This document shows, piece after piece, positions 51,601-60,155 of a stretch of DNA of 64,000 nucleotides. Position 1 is the stretch's first letter. Every line of letters begins with the position of its first letter. Origin of the DNA: Yeosuana aquiaggeris (GTDB taxonomy: Bacteria > Bacteroidota > Bacteroidia > Flavobacteriales > Flavobacteriaceae); the NCBI RefSeq assembly GCF_044003965.1, contig NZ_JBAWKC010000003.1, forward strand, positions 1 through 64,000. The letters are read 5' to 3'. Below the pieces are notes generated by a model. That model made no database searches, was not told the origin of the DNA, and saw only the letters and a list, made by a program, of their open reading frames with translations. The position numbers were made by a program, and so were the translations under genes.

Positions 51601-52869
51601 ATGAAAAGAATGCTTCCATTACTGATTTTAACTTTGGCTTGTTTTGCCTTTACGGTTTCAAAGTACTATCCGATTGATGGTTATGAACGCACTGGCATAA
51701 AAAGATTAAAACGGTTAGAACTTATAAAAAGCGGGGAAATAGTTGAAACTTCAAAACTTCCTGCCGGAGCGATGAAATCATATATGGACATTAAACTCAA
51801 TTTGATATCAAAAAAGGAGGATAGTCTTATTTGCTTTTTAAAAGTAGACCCGAATTTTCAAAAGGATATTAACGCGCTATTCAAAGGGCTTGATAAAAGT
51901 TATTCGTTAACAGTTATAGATATTTCTGATCCGGAACATCCAAGATTTGCACAAAGAAATGAGACCGCAGGTTATCAACCGGGAAGTGTTGGCAAATTAG
52001 CCGTTTTAACGGCCTTGTTTACTGAGTTGGCTAAAATCTATCCAGATGATTTTGAAAAGCGATTAGAATTATTAAGAAACAAGTCTGTGAAGGCTGGTGT
52101 ATGGGGTTTAACCGATGAGCATACCGTTCCAATTTATAATATTGAAACAAAAAAATTAGTAAAAAGGCAGGTTATTGCGAGTGATGTATTTACCCTGTTT
52201 GAATGGGCAGACCACATGCTTTCTGTAAGCAATAATGGTGCAGCAAGCATTGTTTGGAGAGAAGTGATGTTGATGCATGCTTTTGGTAAGGAATACCCAG
52301 ATTTAACGCAAGAAGGTGCAGATGCTTATTTTAAAAATACGCCTAAAAAGGAATTAACCGATTTAGGAAATGATGTTGTGAACCTGCCATTGAGAACCTT
52401 GGAAATTACTCCGGATGAGTGGCGCTTAGGAAGTTTTTTTACTAAAGGAGCCAACACATATGTAGGCGATAAAGGAGGGAGTATCGGCACTCCTATTGGA
52501 TTAATGAAATTTTTAATTCAATTGGAACAGGGAAATATTGTTGACGAGGCTTCCAGTTTAGAAATGAAGCGCTTATTGTATATGACGGATAGAAGAATTC
52601 GATATGCACAATCGCCGGCCTTAAAAGAGGCAGCAGTTTATTTTAAATCAGGTAGCTTGTATAAATGCGATAGAACAAAAGGAGAGTCCTGTGGAAAATA
52701 TATGGGCAATGTAAGTAATTTTATGAATTCTGTAGCTATTGTTGAGCATCCTAATAATTGTACCTATATGGTTGCTTTAATGACAAATGTTTTAAGAAAA
52801 AACTCTGCAACAGACCATATGATGCTCGCTGCAAGTATTGACAAAATTATTCAGAAGGGCGGACAGTAG
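51601..52869 (+). CDS. Exported serine hydrolase, beta-lactamase/transpeptidase-like fold
   Basis: The protein is 422 aa with an N-terminal signal segment (MLPLLILTLACFAFTVS). The penicillin-binding/class A fold motifs are visible in order: S-x-x-K as PGSVGKLAVL, S-x-N as LSVSNNGAAS, and K-S-G as YFKSGSLYK. A long insert between the first two and an N-terminal extension make it larger than beta-lactamases. It may act on peptidoglycan or an ester rather than on antibiotics. It starts 6 bases after the dikinase-like gene, so the two are one operon. Its last 23 bases overlap the end of the convergent translocase-like gene. Confidence 0.8.
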   Translation: MKRMLPLLILTLACFAFTVSKYYPIDGYERTGIKRLKRLELIKSGEIVETSKLPAGAMKSYMDIKLNLISKKEDSLICFLKVDPNFQKDINALFKGLDKSYSLTVIDISDPEHPRFAQRNETAGYQPGSVGKLAVLTALFTELAKIYPDDFEKRLELLRNKSVKAGVWGLTDEHTVPIYNIETKKLVKRQVIASDVFTLFEWADHMLSVSNNGAASIVWREVMLMHAFGKEYPDLTQEGADAYFKNTPKKELTDLGNDVVNLPLRTLEITPDEWRLGSFFTKGANTYVGDKGGSIGTPIGLMKFLIQLEQGNIVDEASSLEMKRLLYMTDRRIRYAQSPALKEAAVYFKSGSLYKCDRTKGESCGKYMGNVSNFMNSVAIVEHPNNCTYMVALMTNVLRKNSATDHMMLAASIDKIIQKGGQ

Positions 52870-55678
52870 ATTGTAAGGATATTATTGTGTCTGAAGCAAA
52901 TGCTTTTAATTTTTCATCCTCATTTAGTAGGCATTTTTCTACCAAAGGAATATATTTTAAGTCGTTTTGAATTTTTATAAGGTATAGAACAGCCAGTTTT
53001 AATCTTAAATCATTTGCCTCTAAGAGAAGTTGGAAACATTCAAATTCAGACAGTATTTTTTGCTGAATTTTTTGAATGACTTCATCAGAAGTTATATCTA
53101 GAACGGTATTTTCAATCATAGGAATCAGCGTTCTTTTTAAATCGCCGGTCAATAAATTATCTAAAAATTCAATAGCATTATGTTGCGCTTCGTGTTTTTC
53201 ACTCATAAGGCCTAAATAAGCAATATCAACATCTTGTTGCTGATATTTTAACCCCAATAACTTAAAAATTCGTTCAAGTCCAGATTCTAACCGATGTTCA
53301 AGTAAGTCTAATAAGGCTGCTCTCGCTTCTCTTTCTTCAGTACTTACCAACACCTTTGTTTTTCTTCTGTTGCGATATTGTTGAATAATCTCCGTGTGCA
53401 TCGCAGAAAGTGTTTTTTGATATAACTTACATTCATCAAAAATTATTTTCACCACTTTGAGTTGATTGAATATTAAACGTGGAGATTTACGTTTTATATT
53501 ACTTAAGGCACGTATCACTTCTAAGCGAATACTTAAATCTCTATCAAGTAATAGTGGAAACAGGTATTTTATGGACTCCTGAGAATTAAAAGCTTCAAAT
53601 ACCAAAGGTATACTTCTGCAAACAGGAAGCGGCTCAGTCCTGCCTTTTATTCTCTCTGATAGGATAGGTAACAATTGATTTCCAAAATTCAATAAGGCCT
53701 CTTTAGCAAATTCTCTATAAAGTTTATTTGGTAAAAAACTTAATAGAGGAGAAATAAATTGTGGATGCATCGTTAAACCTGCTGAGTAAATGGCTGATTG
53801 AATGACCTCTGGATTAGTGTGTTCTAAATAAGATTTTATGAAGGAATGATATTTTATAAAGTTGGCGTTGCCGATAGTTCGTAATAGGAATTTAATACTT
53901 GAAATATCATTAGGATTTTTTGCGATAAATTCAATTTTATCACTAATGCGTTTTTCTAATTCAAAAGATAGTTTTAAAGTATGATTATCCTTTGCTTCTC
54001 GTGCCAAACATAATAAAGCGGCATTGGCAATTTTAATATTTTCATGATTGAGATATTCATTGTAAAAATATCTGTTATCCTTGCTTTCATGTAATAATAA
54101 GTACTCTAAAGTAGCCAAAACCAGGTCTTCATTATCTGATTTTAATAATGATGAAACCTCTGACACTAAAGTGGCATTATTTAAAAAATACATGTTTTGG
54201 ATGGCGGCCGTTTTAATTTTATCAGATGGATGTTTTAATAATTTTTGAACATCATTCACAAAGCGTTTATCATTAATTTCTTGAAGTTTATTTAGCATAA
54301 ACAGAATCTGACTTTCAGTACCATTTTCAAAAACAGTTTTCATTCCTTTTAAAACTGAATTTTTGGAAGGAAGTGGTTTTTTGTTCTTTTCAGTTTTATC
54401 TGTTATGACGGCTAAATTTTCACGAAATGTTTTAAAATATTCGATCCTAACTTTATAAACAAAATAAACCCAAACTCCAACAAGTAAAATTATAATAGCT
54501 GTTATATATGAAGAATTAAGATCTAATCCTTTCACTACAAAAATTAAAATAAAACCGGCTATACCTGTTGCAATGCTATCAACAACAACATCAATATAAG
54601 ATTTGGTTTTGTTCTTTAATTCAAATGATAGAGGTAGTGATAACAACTCAATAGCACTTTTATGAATGGACTGTTTCATAGTGCCATCAATGGCTTTAAT
54701 AAGAACTACAACGGCTAATTCTGGAATTACAAAAAACAATAAACAACCAATAAAAATTCCTAAAGGAAGCAGAATTAAAGAAAAACCAACACCCCAAATT
54801 CCAACAATCTTTCTTGTGATAAATAATTGAATTGCCAAAGAAATAAGGTTAAATGTAGAAAACCAAAAAGCGAAAAAAGAAGCCAGTTCATCTGGGTCTG
54901 AGATGGATGCAGAAGCAAAATCACTGAAAAGATAATCAACTAATTTTGCCACAATGACACTAACCGCTACTATACCAGCTATATAAGTTAAGTGTTTCGA
55001 GTTTTTTATTAAGGTGAAAGGTTTGTCTGCGATTGAAGCAGTCCTTTTTTTTTGTTTAAAAGTATTTAGATTTTGAACCCTCAGTTTCCATATTTGACGA
55101 AGTAGGGGAGCACAAATGGCTAACAATAAGGCAGCAACAAACATTAAATTTTCAATACCTATCCAAGGCACTAATATAGAGGTTAAGTAACCTCCAAAAA
55201 TACCACCTAAAATAGCTCCAGATCCAATAAATCCGAAAATACGTTTTGCCTCTCTAACATTGTAGACCAAATTTGCTAAGACCCAAAATTGTGATGCAGA
55301 TAAGACTGCATAAATGGCAACCCAAACATAGAAAAAGTAAAGAAGCCAGACATTTATAAAATGAAGGTTTAAAATAACTCCTAATCCCGTAAATAAAACG
55401 ATTGAAATAATCAGCGTCGTTTCAATAATTTTATTCAATTGAAAACTGGCAAGGGCTTTATAATAAAAAAAAGAACTCAGAAAGGCAACTAATGCGACTA
55501 TTAAGAAAGCTAGTGGTAAACTTTCAACTCCTAATTCTGACAGAAACAGAGCATTTACAGTTGGTTTAACAATAAGAAGTGTTGTTATTATTAAAAAAAT
55601 ATAGGCTTGCATCAAAAAAGAAATCTTTAATTCTCCTTCCCTGATATCAAAGATTTTTTTAATAGTATTTAAGAGCAT
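52847..55678 (-). CDS. Nucleotide-translocase-like (NTT/MFS) membrane protein fused to HEAT repeats
   Basis: The protein is 943 aa. Residues 1-425 hold about 11-12 membrane segments in the style of the ATP/ADP translocase-like family: FLIITTLLIVKPTVNALFLS, SQFWVLANLVYNVREAKRIF, GSGAILGGIFGGYLTS, and the late KAIDGTMKQSIHKSAIELLSL followed by KNKTKSYIDVVVDSIATG. Residues 440-935 are soluble and helical, built of HEAT-like repeats (HPSDKIKTAAIQNMYFLNN, LLDRDLSIRLEVIRALSNIK). Family members exchange nucleotides across membranes or are uncharacterised carriers. The gene follows the class A-like serine hydrolase gene by 25 bases and is convergent with the dikinase operon. Nucleotide transport here is inference. 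Confidence 0.78.
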   Translation of the reverse strand: MLLNTIKKIFDIREGELKISFLMQAYIFLIITTLLIVKPTVNALFLSELGVESLPLAFLIVALVAFLSSFFYYKALASFQLNKIIETTLIISIVLFTGLGVILNLHFINVWLLYFFYVWVAIYAVLSASQFWVLANLVYNVREAKRIFGFIGSGAILGGIFGGYLTSILVPWIGIENLMFVAALLLAICAPLLRQIWKLRVQNLNTFKQKKRTASIADKPFTLIKNSKHLTYIAGIVAVSVIVAKLVDYLFSDFASASISDPDELASFFAFWFSTFNLISLAIQLFITRKIVGIWGVGFSLILLPLGIFIGCLLFFVIPELAVVVLIKAIDGTMKQSIHKSAIELLSLPLSFELKNKTKSYIDVVVDSIATGIAGFILIFVVKGLDLNSSYITAIIILLVGVWVYFVYKVRIEYFKTFRENLAVITDKTEKNKKPLPSKNSVLKGMKTVFENGTESQILFMLNKLQEINDKRFVNDVQKLLKHPSDKIKTAAIQNMYFLNNATLVSEVSSLLKSDNEDLVLATLEYLLLHESKDNRYFYNEYLNHENIKIANAALLCLAREAKDNHTLKLSFELEKRISDKIEFIAKNPNDISSIKFLLRTIGNANFIKYHSFIKSYLEHTNPEVIQSAIYSAGLTMHPQFISPLLSFLPNKLYREFAKEALLNFGNQLLPILSERIKGRTEPLPVCRSIPLVFEAFNSQESIKYLFPLLLDRDLSIRLEVIRALSNIKRKSPRLIFNQLKVVKIIFDECKLYQKTLSAMHTEIIQQYRNRRKTKVLVSTEEREARAALLDLLEHRLESGLERIFKLLGLKYQQQDVDIAYLGLMSEKHEAQHNAIEFLDNLLTGDLKRTLIPMIENTVLDITSDEVIQKIQQKILSEFECFQLLLEANDLRLKLAVLYLIKIQNDLKYIPLVEKCLLNEDEKLKAFASDTIISLQSTVRPSE

Positions 55679-55703
55679 TGTTTAATTAATAAATATAAGT
55701 GGT

Positions 55704-56615
55704 TTAAGTTTTTGCTTTTGATATTTTTAATACCTTTTCAATTGGAGTAACTAAATTTCTTATAATTTGTTCGCCGCTTGGGTCATCTATTAATGCCACT
55801 AATATATATCTTCTATTTGTATCTGTTCCCCAAACTAAAATGGAATCAGAATGATAGGTTTTCCAGGTTCCAGATTTTCTAAAAAGCTTAGCCTGAGGAG
55901 CTATTTTTTCAATCATGCTCACGAATTTATGGTGTAAATCCGGGTTTCCCATAATATCTAACATTTGTTTAGAACGATCATAGTTAACCAATTTACCATT
56001 GGCAAGTAAGTAGTAATATCGGCATACCTGATTTACTGTTGCAGCATGACTTAAATGTTTCAGTGGTTCTCTGTTAGTATCCCCGCCACCACCATAACGT
56101 TTACCAACCCAAAGTCCACCACCTTTTTCTTTGTCGTAAAACATATATTTTGGATCAGTCATCACGCTTTCTATTTTTTCATAACCAAGTCTGTTAATCA
56201 TTCTGGTTGCCGCATGATTATCTGATTTAGCAATCATTAAACGCATATCAGACTTAATTTCTGATGTTTCTTTTAATTCGCCTTTTTCAAGTGCATCCAT
56301 AGATGAAAGAAGTATAGCTATCTTAGGTAAACTGGCTGCGTACATCATAAAATCTCCATTAACGTTGGCATATTTAACGTCGTTTGCATTACTTAAATCT
56401 ACAACACCAACAGCCATCTTTTTTTGTGAAATCAATTTTTTCCATTGAGGATTGTCATTAAGTTCTTTATCAAGGCTTTTTTGCATTGAGTAACTGTATA
56501 ATTCAGTTAATGGTTTTATTTTGGAATCGGCTATTCTAATTGGTAATCCGGTTTGATTATCATTAAGAAATAATGAATTAAATATAAATAAAAGTAAAAC
56601 GGCTTTTGTGGTCAT
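55704..56615 (-). CDS. Class A beta-lactamase-like serine hydrolase
   Basis: A 303-residue protein with an N-terminal hydrophobic signal (KAVLLLFIFNSLFLN). The three fold motifs are present: S-x-x-K in AASLPKIAIL, S-D-N in IAKSDNHAATRMI, and K-S-G in FRKSGTWKTYHSD. The omega-loop glutamate of true class A beta-lactamases is not evident in the matching region (GGGGDTNREPLKH). It may therefore be a carboxypeptidase or esterase relative rather than a resistance enzyme. It is the first gene of an operon with the translocase-like protein. A second serine hydrolase of the same fold sits in the facing operon. Confidence 0.8.
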   Translation of the reverse strand: MTTKAVLLLFIFNSLFLNDNQTGLPIRIADSKIKPLTELYSYSMQKSLDKELNDNPQWKKLISQKKMAVGVVDLSNANDVKYANVNGDFMMYAASLPKIAILLSSMDALEKGELKETSEIKSDMRLMIAKSDNHAATRMINRLGYEKIESVMTDPKYMFYDKEKGGGLWVGKRYGGGGDTNREPLKHLSHAATVNQVCRYYYLLANGKLVNYDRSKQMLDIMGNPDLHHKFVSMIEKIAPQAKLFRKSGTWKTYHSDSILVWGTDTNRRYILVALIDDPSGEQIIRNLVTPIEKVLKISKAKT

Positions 56616-56932
56616 ATTTTATAAAAATATAATTTGAGCAAATGTATTTAAATTACTCATTATTAAAATGTTAAATTTTTAAATTATTGATTTTAATTAT
56701 AATCCATAATATACGTAAGTTTGATCTGAGCAGACGTCCGGATATTTTAAAAGATATTAAAAAAATAATCTAATAATAATCTAATAATAATATTTAAACT
56801 TTATAATATTTGAATTAATGAAGGAGGTATTTTATTTAGGTTAATACAGTTCATTTTTAATTTAATCTTTTTTAACAGTTAAATTTCATAACTTGACCTT
56901 GTTTTATTTTTATAATTCAAACAATATAAATT
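56616..56932. other. Intergenic region with an 11-bp direct repeat
   Basis: These 317 bases separate divergent genes and hold no credible reading frame. AATAATCTAAT occurs twice in direct succession at 56764-56785, with a partial third unit after it. The rest is AT-rich and must hold both promoters. I see no structured RNA. Confidence 0.55.
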
Positions 56933-58552
56933 ATGAAAAACCTTTTATTTCTTCTAATTCTGGTATTAATTTTTAACTGCAAGCCGAAAACAAAAAATGA
57001 TGATGTTATTCTAGAAGTTAACCAGGCCACGATTGGAAAACATCTTGAGCGTTTATCTTCTGATGAATTTATGGGAAGAATGCCTTTTACAGAAGGAGAG
57101 GTTAAAACAGTTAATTATTTAAAAGATGAATTTTCAAAACTTGGGCTAGAACCGGGAAATGGAAAAAGTTTTTATCAAGATGTACCGCTGATTGAGATTA
57201 CTGGTTCAGTATCAGATAAAATGATTATTTCAGGTCCAAATGGAGATTTTAATTTATCTTATTTTGATGATTTTGCAGCATTAACTACGAAGGCGGAAGA
57301 AGAAGTAAATCTAGAGAATTCTGAATTAGTTTTTGCAGGTTATGGTATTGTAGCCCCTGAATATGGTTGGAATGATTATGAAGGTATAGATTGGAAAGGA
57401 AAAACAGCAGTTGTATTAGTCAATGACCCAGGATTTAAATCTGGAGATTTAAGTTTATTTAAGGGAGATGAAATGACTTATTATGGTCGTTGGACTTATA
57501 AATATGAAGAAGCAGGACGCCAAGGAGCAGCCGGTATAATTATTATCCATGAAACAATTCCCGCTTCCTATGGGTGGAATGTAATACAATCTAGTAATAC
57601 TGGACCCCAATTGAATCTGAGTAGTAATACTCCTGTTACAGATATACAAGGTTGGATAACATATGATTCAGCAAATAAGTTGTTTGAGGCTTCAAATACG
57701 GAAATAAAGGATTATAAAAAACTAGCAAGAAATAAGGATTTTAGGCCAGTACCCTTAGGATTAAAGGCATCTGTAAAAATAAAGAATACAATTAAACGTG
57801 ATATTTCAAAAAACGTCATAGCCATTTTACCGGGAACAGATTTAAAAGAGGAGTATATTATTTATTCCGCCCATTGGGATCATTTTGGGATTGGAAAACC
57901 TGTAAATGGTGATTCAATTTATAACGGGGCAGCGGACAATGCTTCAGGAACGGCAGCACTTTTGGCCATAGCAGAAACCTTTAAAAAAGGAATAGCTCCC
58001 AAAAGGTCTATAGTTTTTCTTGCCGTTACTGCAGAAGAACAAGGTTTACTGGGGTCTGCCTATTACGCTGAACATCCCATATTTCCACCTGAAAAAACAG
58101 TTGCCAATATTAATATGGATGGTGTTTTAAGTCCAGGACGAATGAAGGATCTAACGATAATAAGTTATGGACATTCCGAAATGGATGATTATGCAAAAGT
58201 AGCAGCGGAAAATCAAGGACGCCAAGCAATTAAAAATCCGACCCCTGAAAAAGGAAATTTTTTTAGATCAGATCATTTTAATTTTGCCAAAATAGGAATT
58301 CCGCCGCTCTATGCAAAAGGATTGTTTGAACATGAAGAAAAAGGTATCGCGTATGCCAAAAGAATGGAGGATAATTATCGCGAAAATAGATACCATCAGC
58401 CATCCGATGAGTACCATCGAGGTTTAGATTTAAGTGGTATTCAAATGGATTTGCAACTTTATTATGAAGTTGGGCTACGATTGGCTAATGAAAGTTACTA
58501 TCCTAAATGGTACGATACTAGTGAATTTAATTCTGTAAGAGGTAATAAATAA
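56933..58552 (+). CDS. M28 family zinc peptidase with PA domain, lipoprotein
   Basis: The protein is 539 aa. A lipoprotein signal (LILVLIFNCKPK, Cys near residue 16) anchors it in the envelope. A protease-associated (PA) domain occupies about residues 120-250: ELVFAGYGIVAPEYGWNDYE, WKGKTAVVLVNDPGF, GRQGAAGIIIIHE. The M28 catalytic part has YSAHWDHFGIG, YNGAADNASGT, VTAEEQGLLGS, INMDGV and RSDHFNFAK, giving a complete two-zinc site. Compared with the tandem pair at 11-13 kb it carries the extra PA domain, which may guide substrates. It is monocistronic with a strong terminator shared with the carboxylase operon. Confidence 0.9.
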   Translation: MKNLLFLLILVLIFNCKPKTKNDDVILEVNQATIGKHLERLSSDEFMGRMPFTEGEVKTVNYLKDEFSKLGLEPGNGKSFYQDVPLIEITGSVSDKMIISGPNGDFNLSYFDDFAALTTKAEEEVNLENSELVFAGYGIVAPEYGWNDYEGIDWKGKTAVVLVNDPGFKSGDLSLFKGDEMTYYGRWTYKYEEAGRQGAAGIIIIHETIPASYGWNVIQSSNTGPQLNLSSNTPVTDIQGWITYDSANKLFEASNTEIKDYKKLARNKDFRPVPLGLKASVKIKNTIKRDISKNVIAILPGTDLKEEYIIYSAHWDHFGIGKPVNGDSIYNGAADNASGTAALLAIAETFKKGIAPKRSIVFLAVTAEEQGLLGSAYYAEHPIFPPEKTVANINMDGVLSPGRMKDLTIISYGHSEMDDYAKVAAENQGRQAIKNPTPEKGNFFRSDHFNFAKIGIPPLYAKGLFEHEEKGIAYAKRMEDNYRENRYHQPSDEYHRGLDLSGIQMDLQLYYEVGLRLANESYYPKWYDTSEFNSVRGNK

Positions 58553-58565
58553 TTGTTGCATTTTG

Positions 58566-58597
58566 AAATAGGGCCTTGAATTTTCAAGGCCCTATTT
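58566..58597. terminator. Bidirectional terminator between the M28/PA gene and the carboxylase operon
   Basis: AAATAGGGCCTTGAA and TTCAAGGCCCTATTT form a 15-bp perfect stem with a TT loop, flanked by A/T-rich runs. It lies between two convergent stops. Confidence 0.85.
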
Positions 58598-58610
58598 TAA
58601 ATTTTTTGAA

Positions 58611-60152
58611 TTATAGTGGGATATTACCATGTTTTCTATTTGGCTTATCAACAACCTTATTTTCTAGCATTGAGAATGCCTTTATCAATTTTTTACGTGT
58701 ATCTTCTGGTAGAATGACTTCATCAATAAAACCGCGTCTGGCAGCTCTGTATGGGTCGGCAAATTTATCCGCATATTCAGTTTCTTTTTCTTTCCACTTA
58801 GCTGTTGAATCATCAGCTTCCTGTATTTCCTTTTTAAAAATAATTTCAGCAGCACCTTTTGCTCCCATAACCGCAATTTCTGCCGTTGGCCAAGCAAAAT
58901 TAAAATCAGCTCCAATATGTTTAGAATTCATCACGTCATAAGCTCCGCCATAAGCCTTTCGCGTAATTACTGTAACCCTTGGCACCGTGGCTTCACTTAA
59001 TGCATAAAGTAACTTAGCACCATGAACAATAATTCCGTTCCATTCCTGATCTGTCCCTGGTAAAAATCCCGGAACATCTACTAAAACTAATAAAGGTATA
59101 TTGAAACAGTCGCAAAAACGAGTAAAACGAGCGGCTTTTTTCGAACTATTAACATCCAATACCCCTGCTAAAAACATGGGTTGATTTGCTATTATTCCAA
59201 TACTTCTTCCGGCAATTCTTGAAAAACCAACAATAATATTTTCAGCATAGTCTTTATGAATTTCGTAAAATGAATCTTCATCAATAATACCTTTGATGAC
59301 ATCATGCATATCATAAGGTTTATTGGCATTATCAGGCACTATTTTAGATAAAACTTCCCTGATTTCATCTTCAAGTTGAAAGCTTAGTTTTTGAGGGGTT
59401 TCTTTATTATTTTGCGGCAGATAACTTAATAATTTCTTTAAATCTTCTAAACATTCTATGTCATTAGCTGATGTTTTGTGAGCTACACCAGATTTGGAGG
59501 CATGTGTAAAAGCACCACCTAACTCTTCTGAAGTGACACTTTCATTAGTCACCGTTTTTACGACATTTGGTCCTGTTACAAACATATAACTGGTGTTTTC
59601 AACCATCAAAGTGAAATCGGTCATAGCTGGAGAATACACGGCACCGCCGGCACAAGGGCCCATGATGGCAGAAATTTGCGGAACGACACCAGAGGCTTGT
59701 ACATTTCTGTAAAAAATATCTGCATAACCACCCAATGAACGCACACCCTCCTGAATCCTGGCACCACCAGAATCATTTAATCCAATAATTGGGGCACCTA
59801 CTTTTACCGCTAGATCCATGATTTTACAGATCTTTTCAGCATGTGTTTCAGATAGGGCACCACCAAAAACGGTAAAATCCTGAGCATATATATATACTAA
59901 TCTGCTATTTACTGTTCCATAACCTGTAACAACACCATCGCCAAAATAGATTTCCTTTTCCATTCCAAAATCAGTAGTCCTGTGAGTTACTAACATACCT
60001 ATTTCTTCAAAGGAACCTTCATCCAATAAATAATCAATACGTTCTCGGGCCGTCAGTTTTTTCTTGGCATGTTGTTTATCTATTCGGGCTTGTCCACCGC
60101 CTAAATGAGCTAAGGCAATTCGGTTATTTAGCTTGTTTATTTTTGAATCCAT
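58611..60152 (-). CDS. pccB: Propionyl-CoA carboxylase beta subunit (carboxyltransferase)
   Basis: A 513-residue carboxyltransferase of the crotonase-like double fold. The N-terminal half has ARERIDYLLDEGSFEEIG, VTGYGTVNSRLVYIYAQDFT, NDSGGARIQEGV and MGPCAGGAVYSPAMTDF (acyl-CoA site). The C-terminal half has DVPGFLPGTDQEWNGIIVHG and TRKAYGGAYDVM (biotin site). The wording, such as VVKTVTNESVTSEELGGAFTHA, matches PccB rather than AccDA or methylcrotonyl-CoA carboxylase. It carboxylates propionyl-CoA to methylmalonyl-CoA. It is third in the operon, 3 bases after the biotin carboxylase gene. Confidence 0.9.
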   Translation of the reverse strand: MDSKINKLNNRIALAHLGGGQARIDKQHAKKKLTARERIDYLLDEGSFEEIGMLVTHRTTDFGMEKEIYFGDGVVTGYGTVNSRLVYIYAQDFTVFGGALSETHAEKICKIMDLAVKVGAPIIGLNDSGGARIQEGVRSLGGYADIFYRNVQASGVVPQISAIMGPCAGGAVYSPAMTDFTLMVENTSYMFVTGPNVVKTVTNESVTSEELGGAFTHASKSGVAHKTSANDIECLEDLKKLLSYLPQNNKETPQKLSFQLEDEIREVLSKIVPDNANKPYDMHDVIKGIIDEDSFYEIHKDYAENIIVGFSRIAGRSIGIIANQPMFLAGVLDVNSSKKAARFTRFCDCFNIPLLVLVDVPGFLPGTDQEWNGIIVHGAKLLYALSEATVPRVTVITRKAYGGAYDVMNSKHIGADFNFAWPTAEIAVMGAKGAAEIIFKKEIQEADDSTAKWKEKETEYADKFADPYRAARRGFIDEVILPEDTRKKLIKAFSMLENKVVDKPNRKHGNIPL

Positions 60153-60155
60153 AGC

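Noticed and set aside
58611..58941. Plus-strand open frame overlapping the end of the pccB gene
   Set aside because: Antisense to a strongly conserved carboxyltransferase C-terminus.
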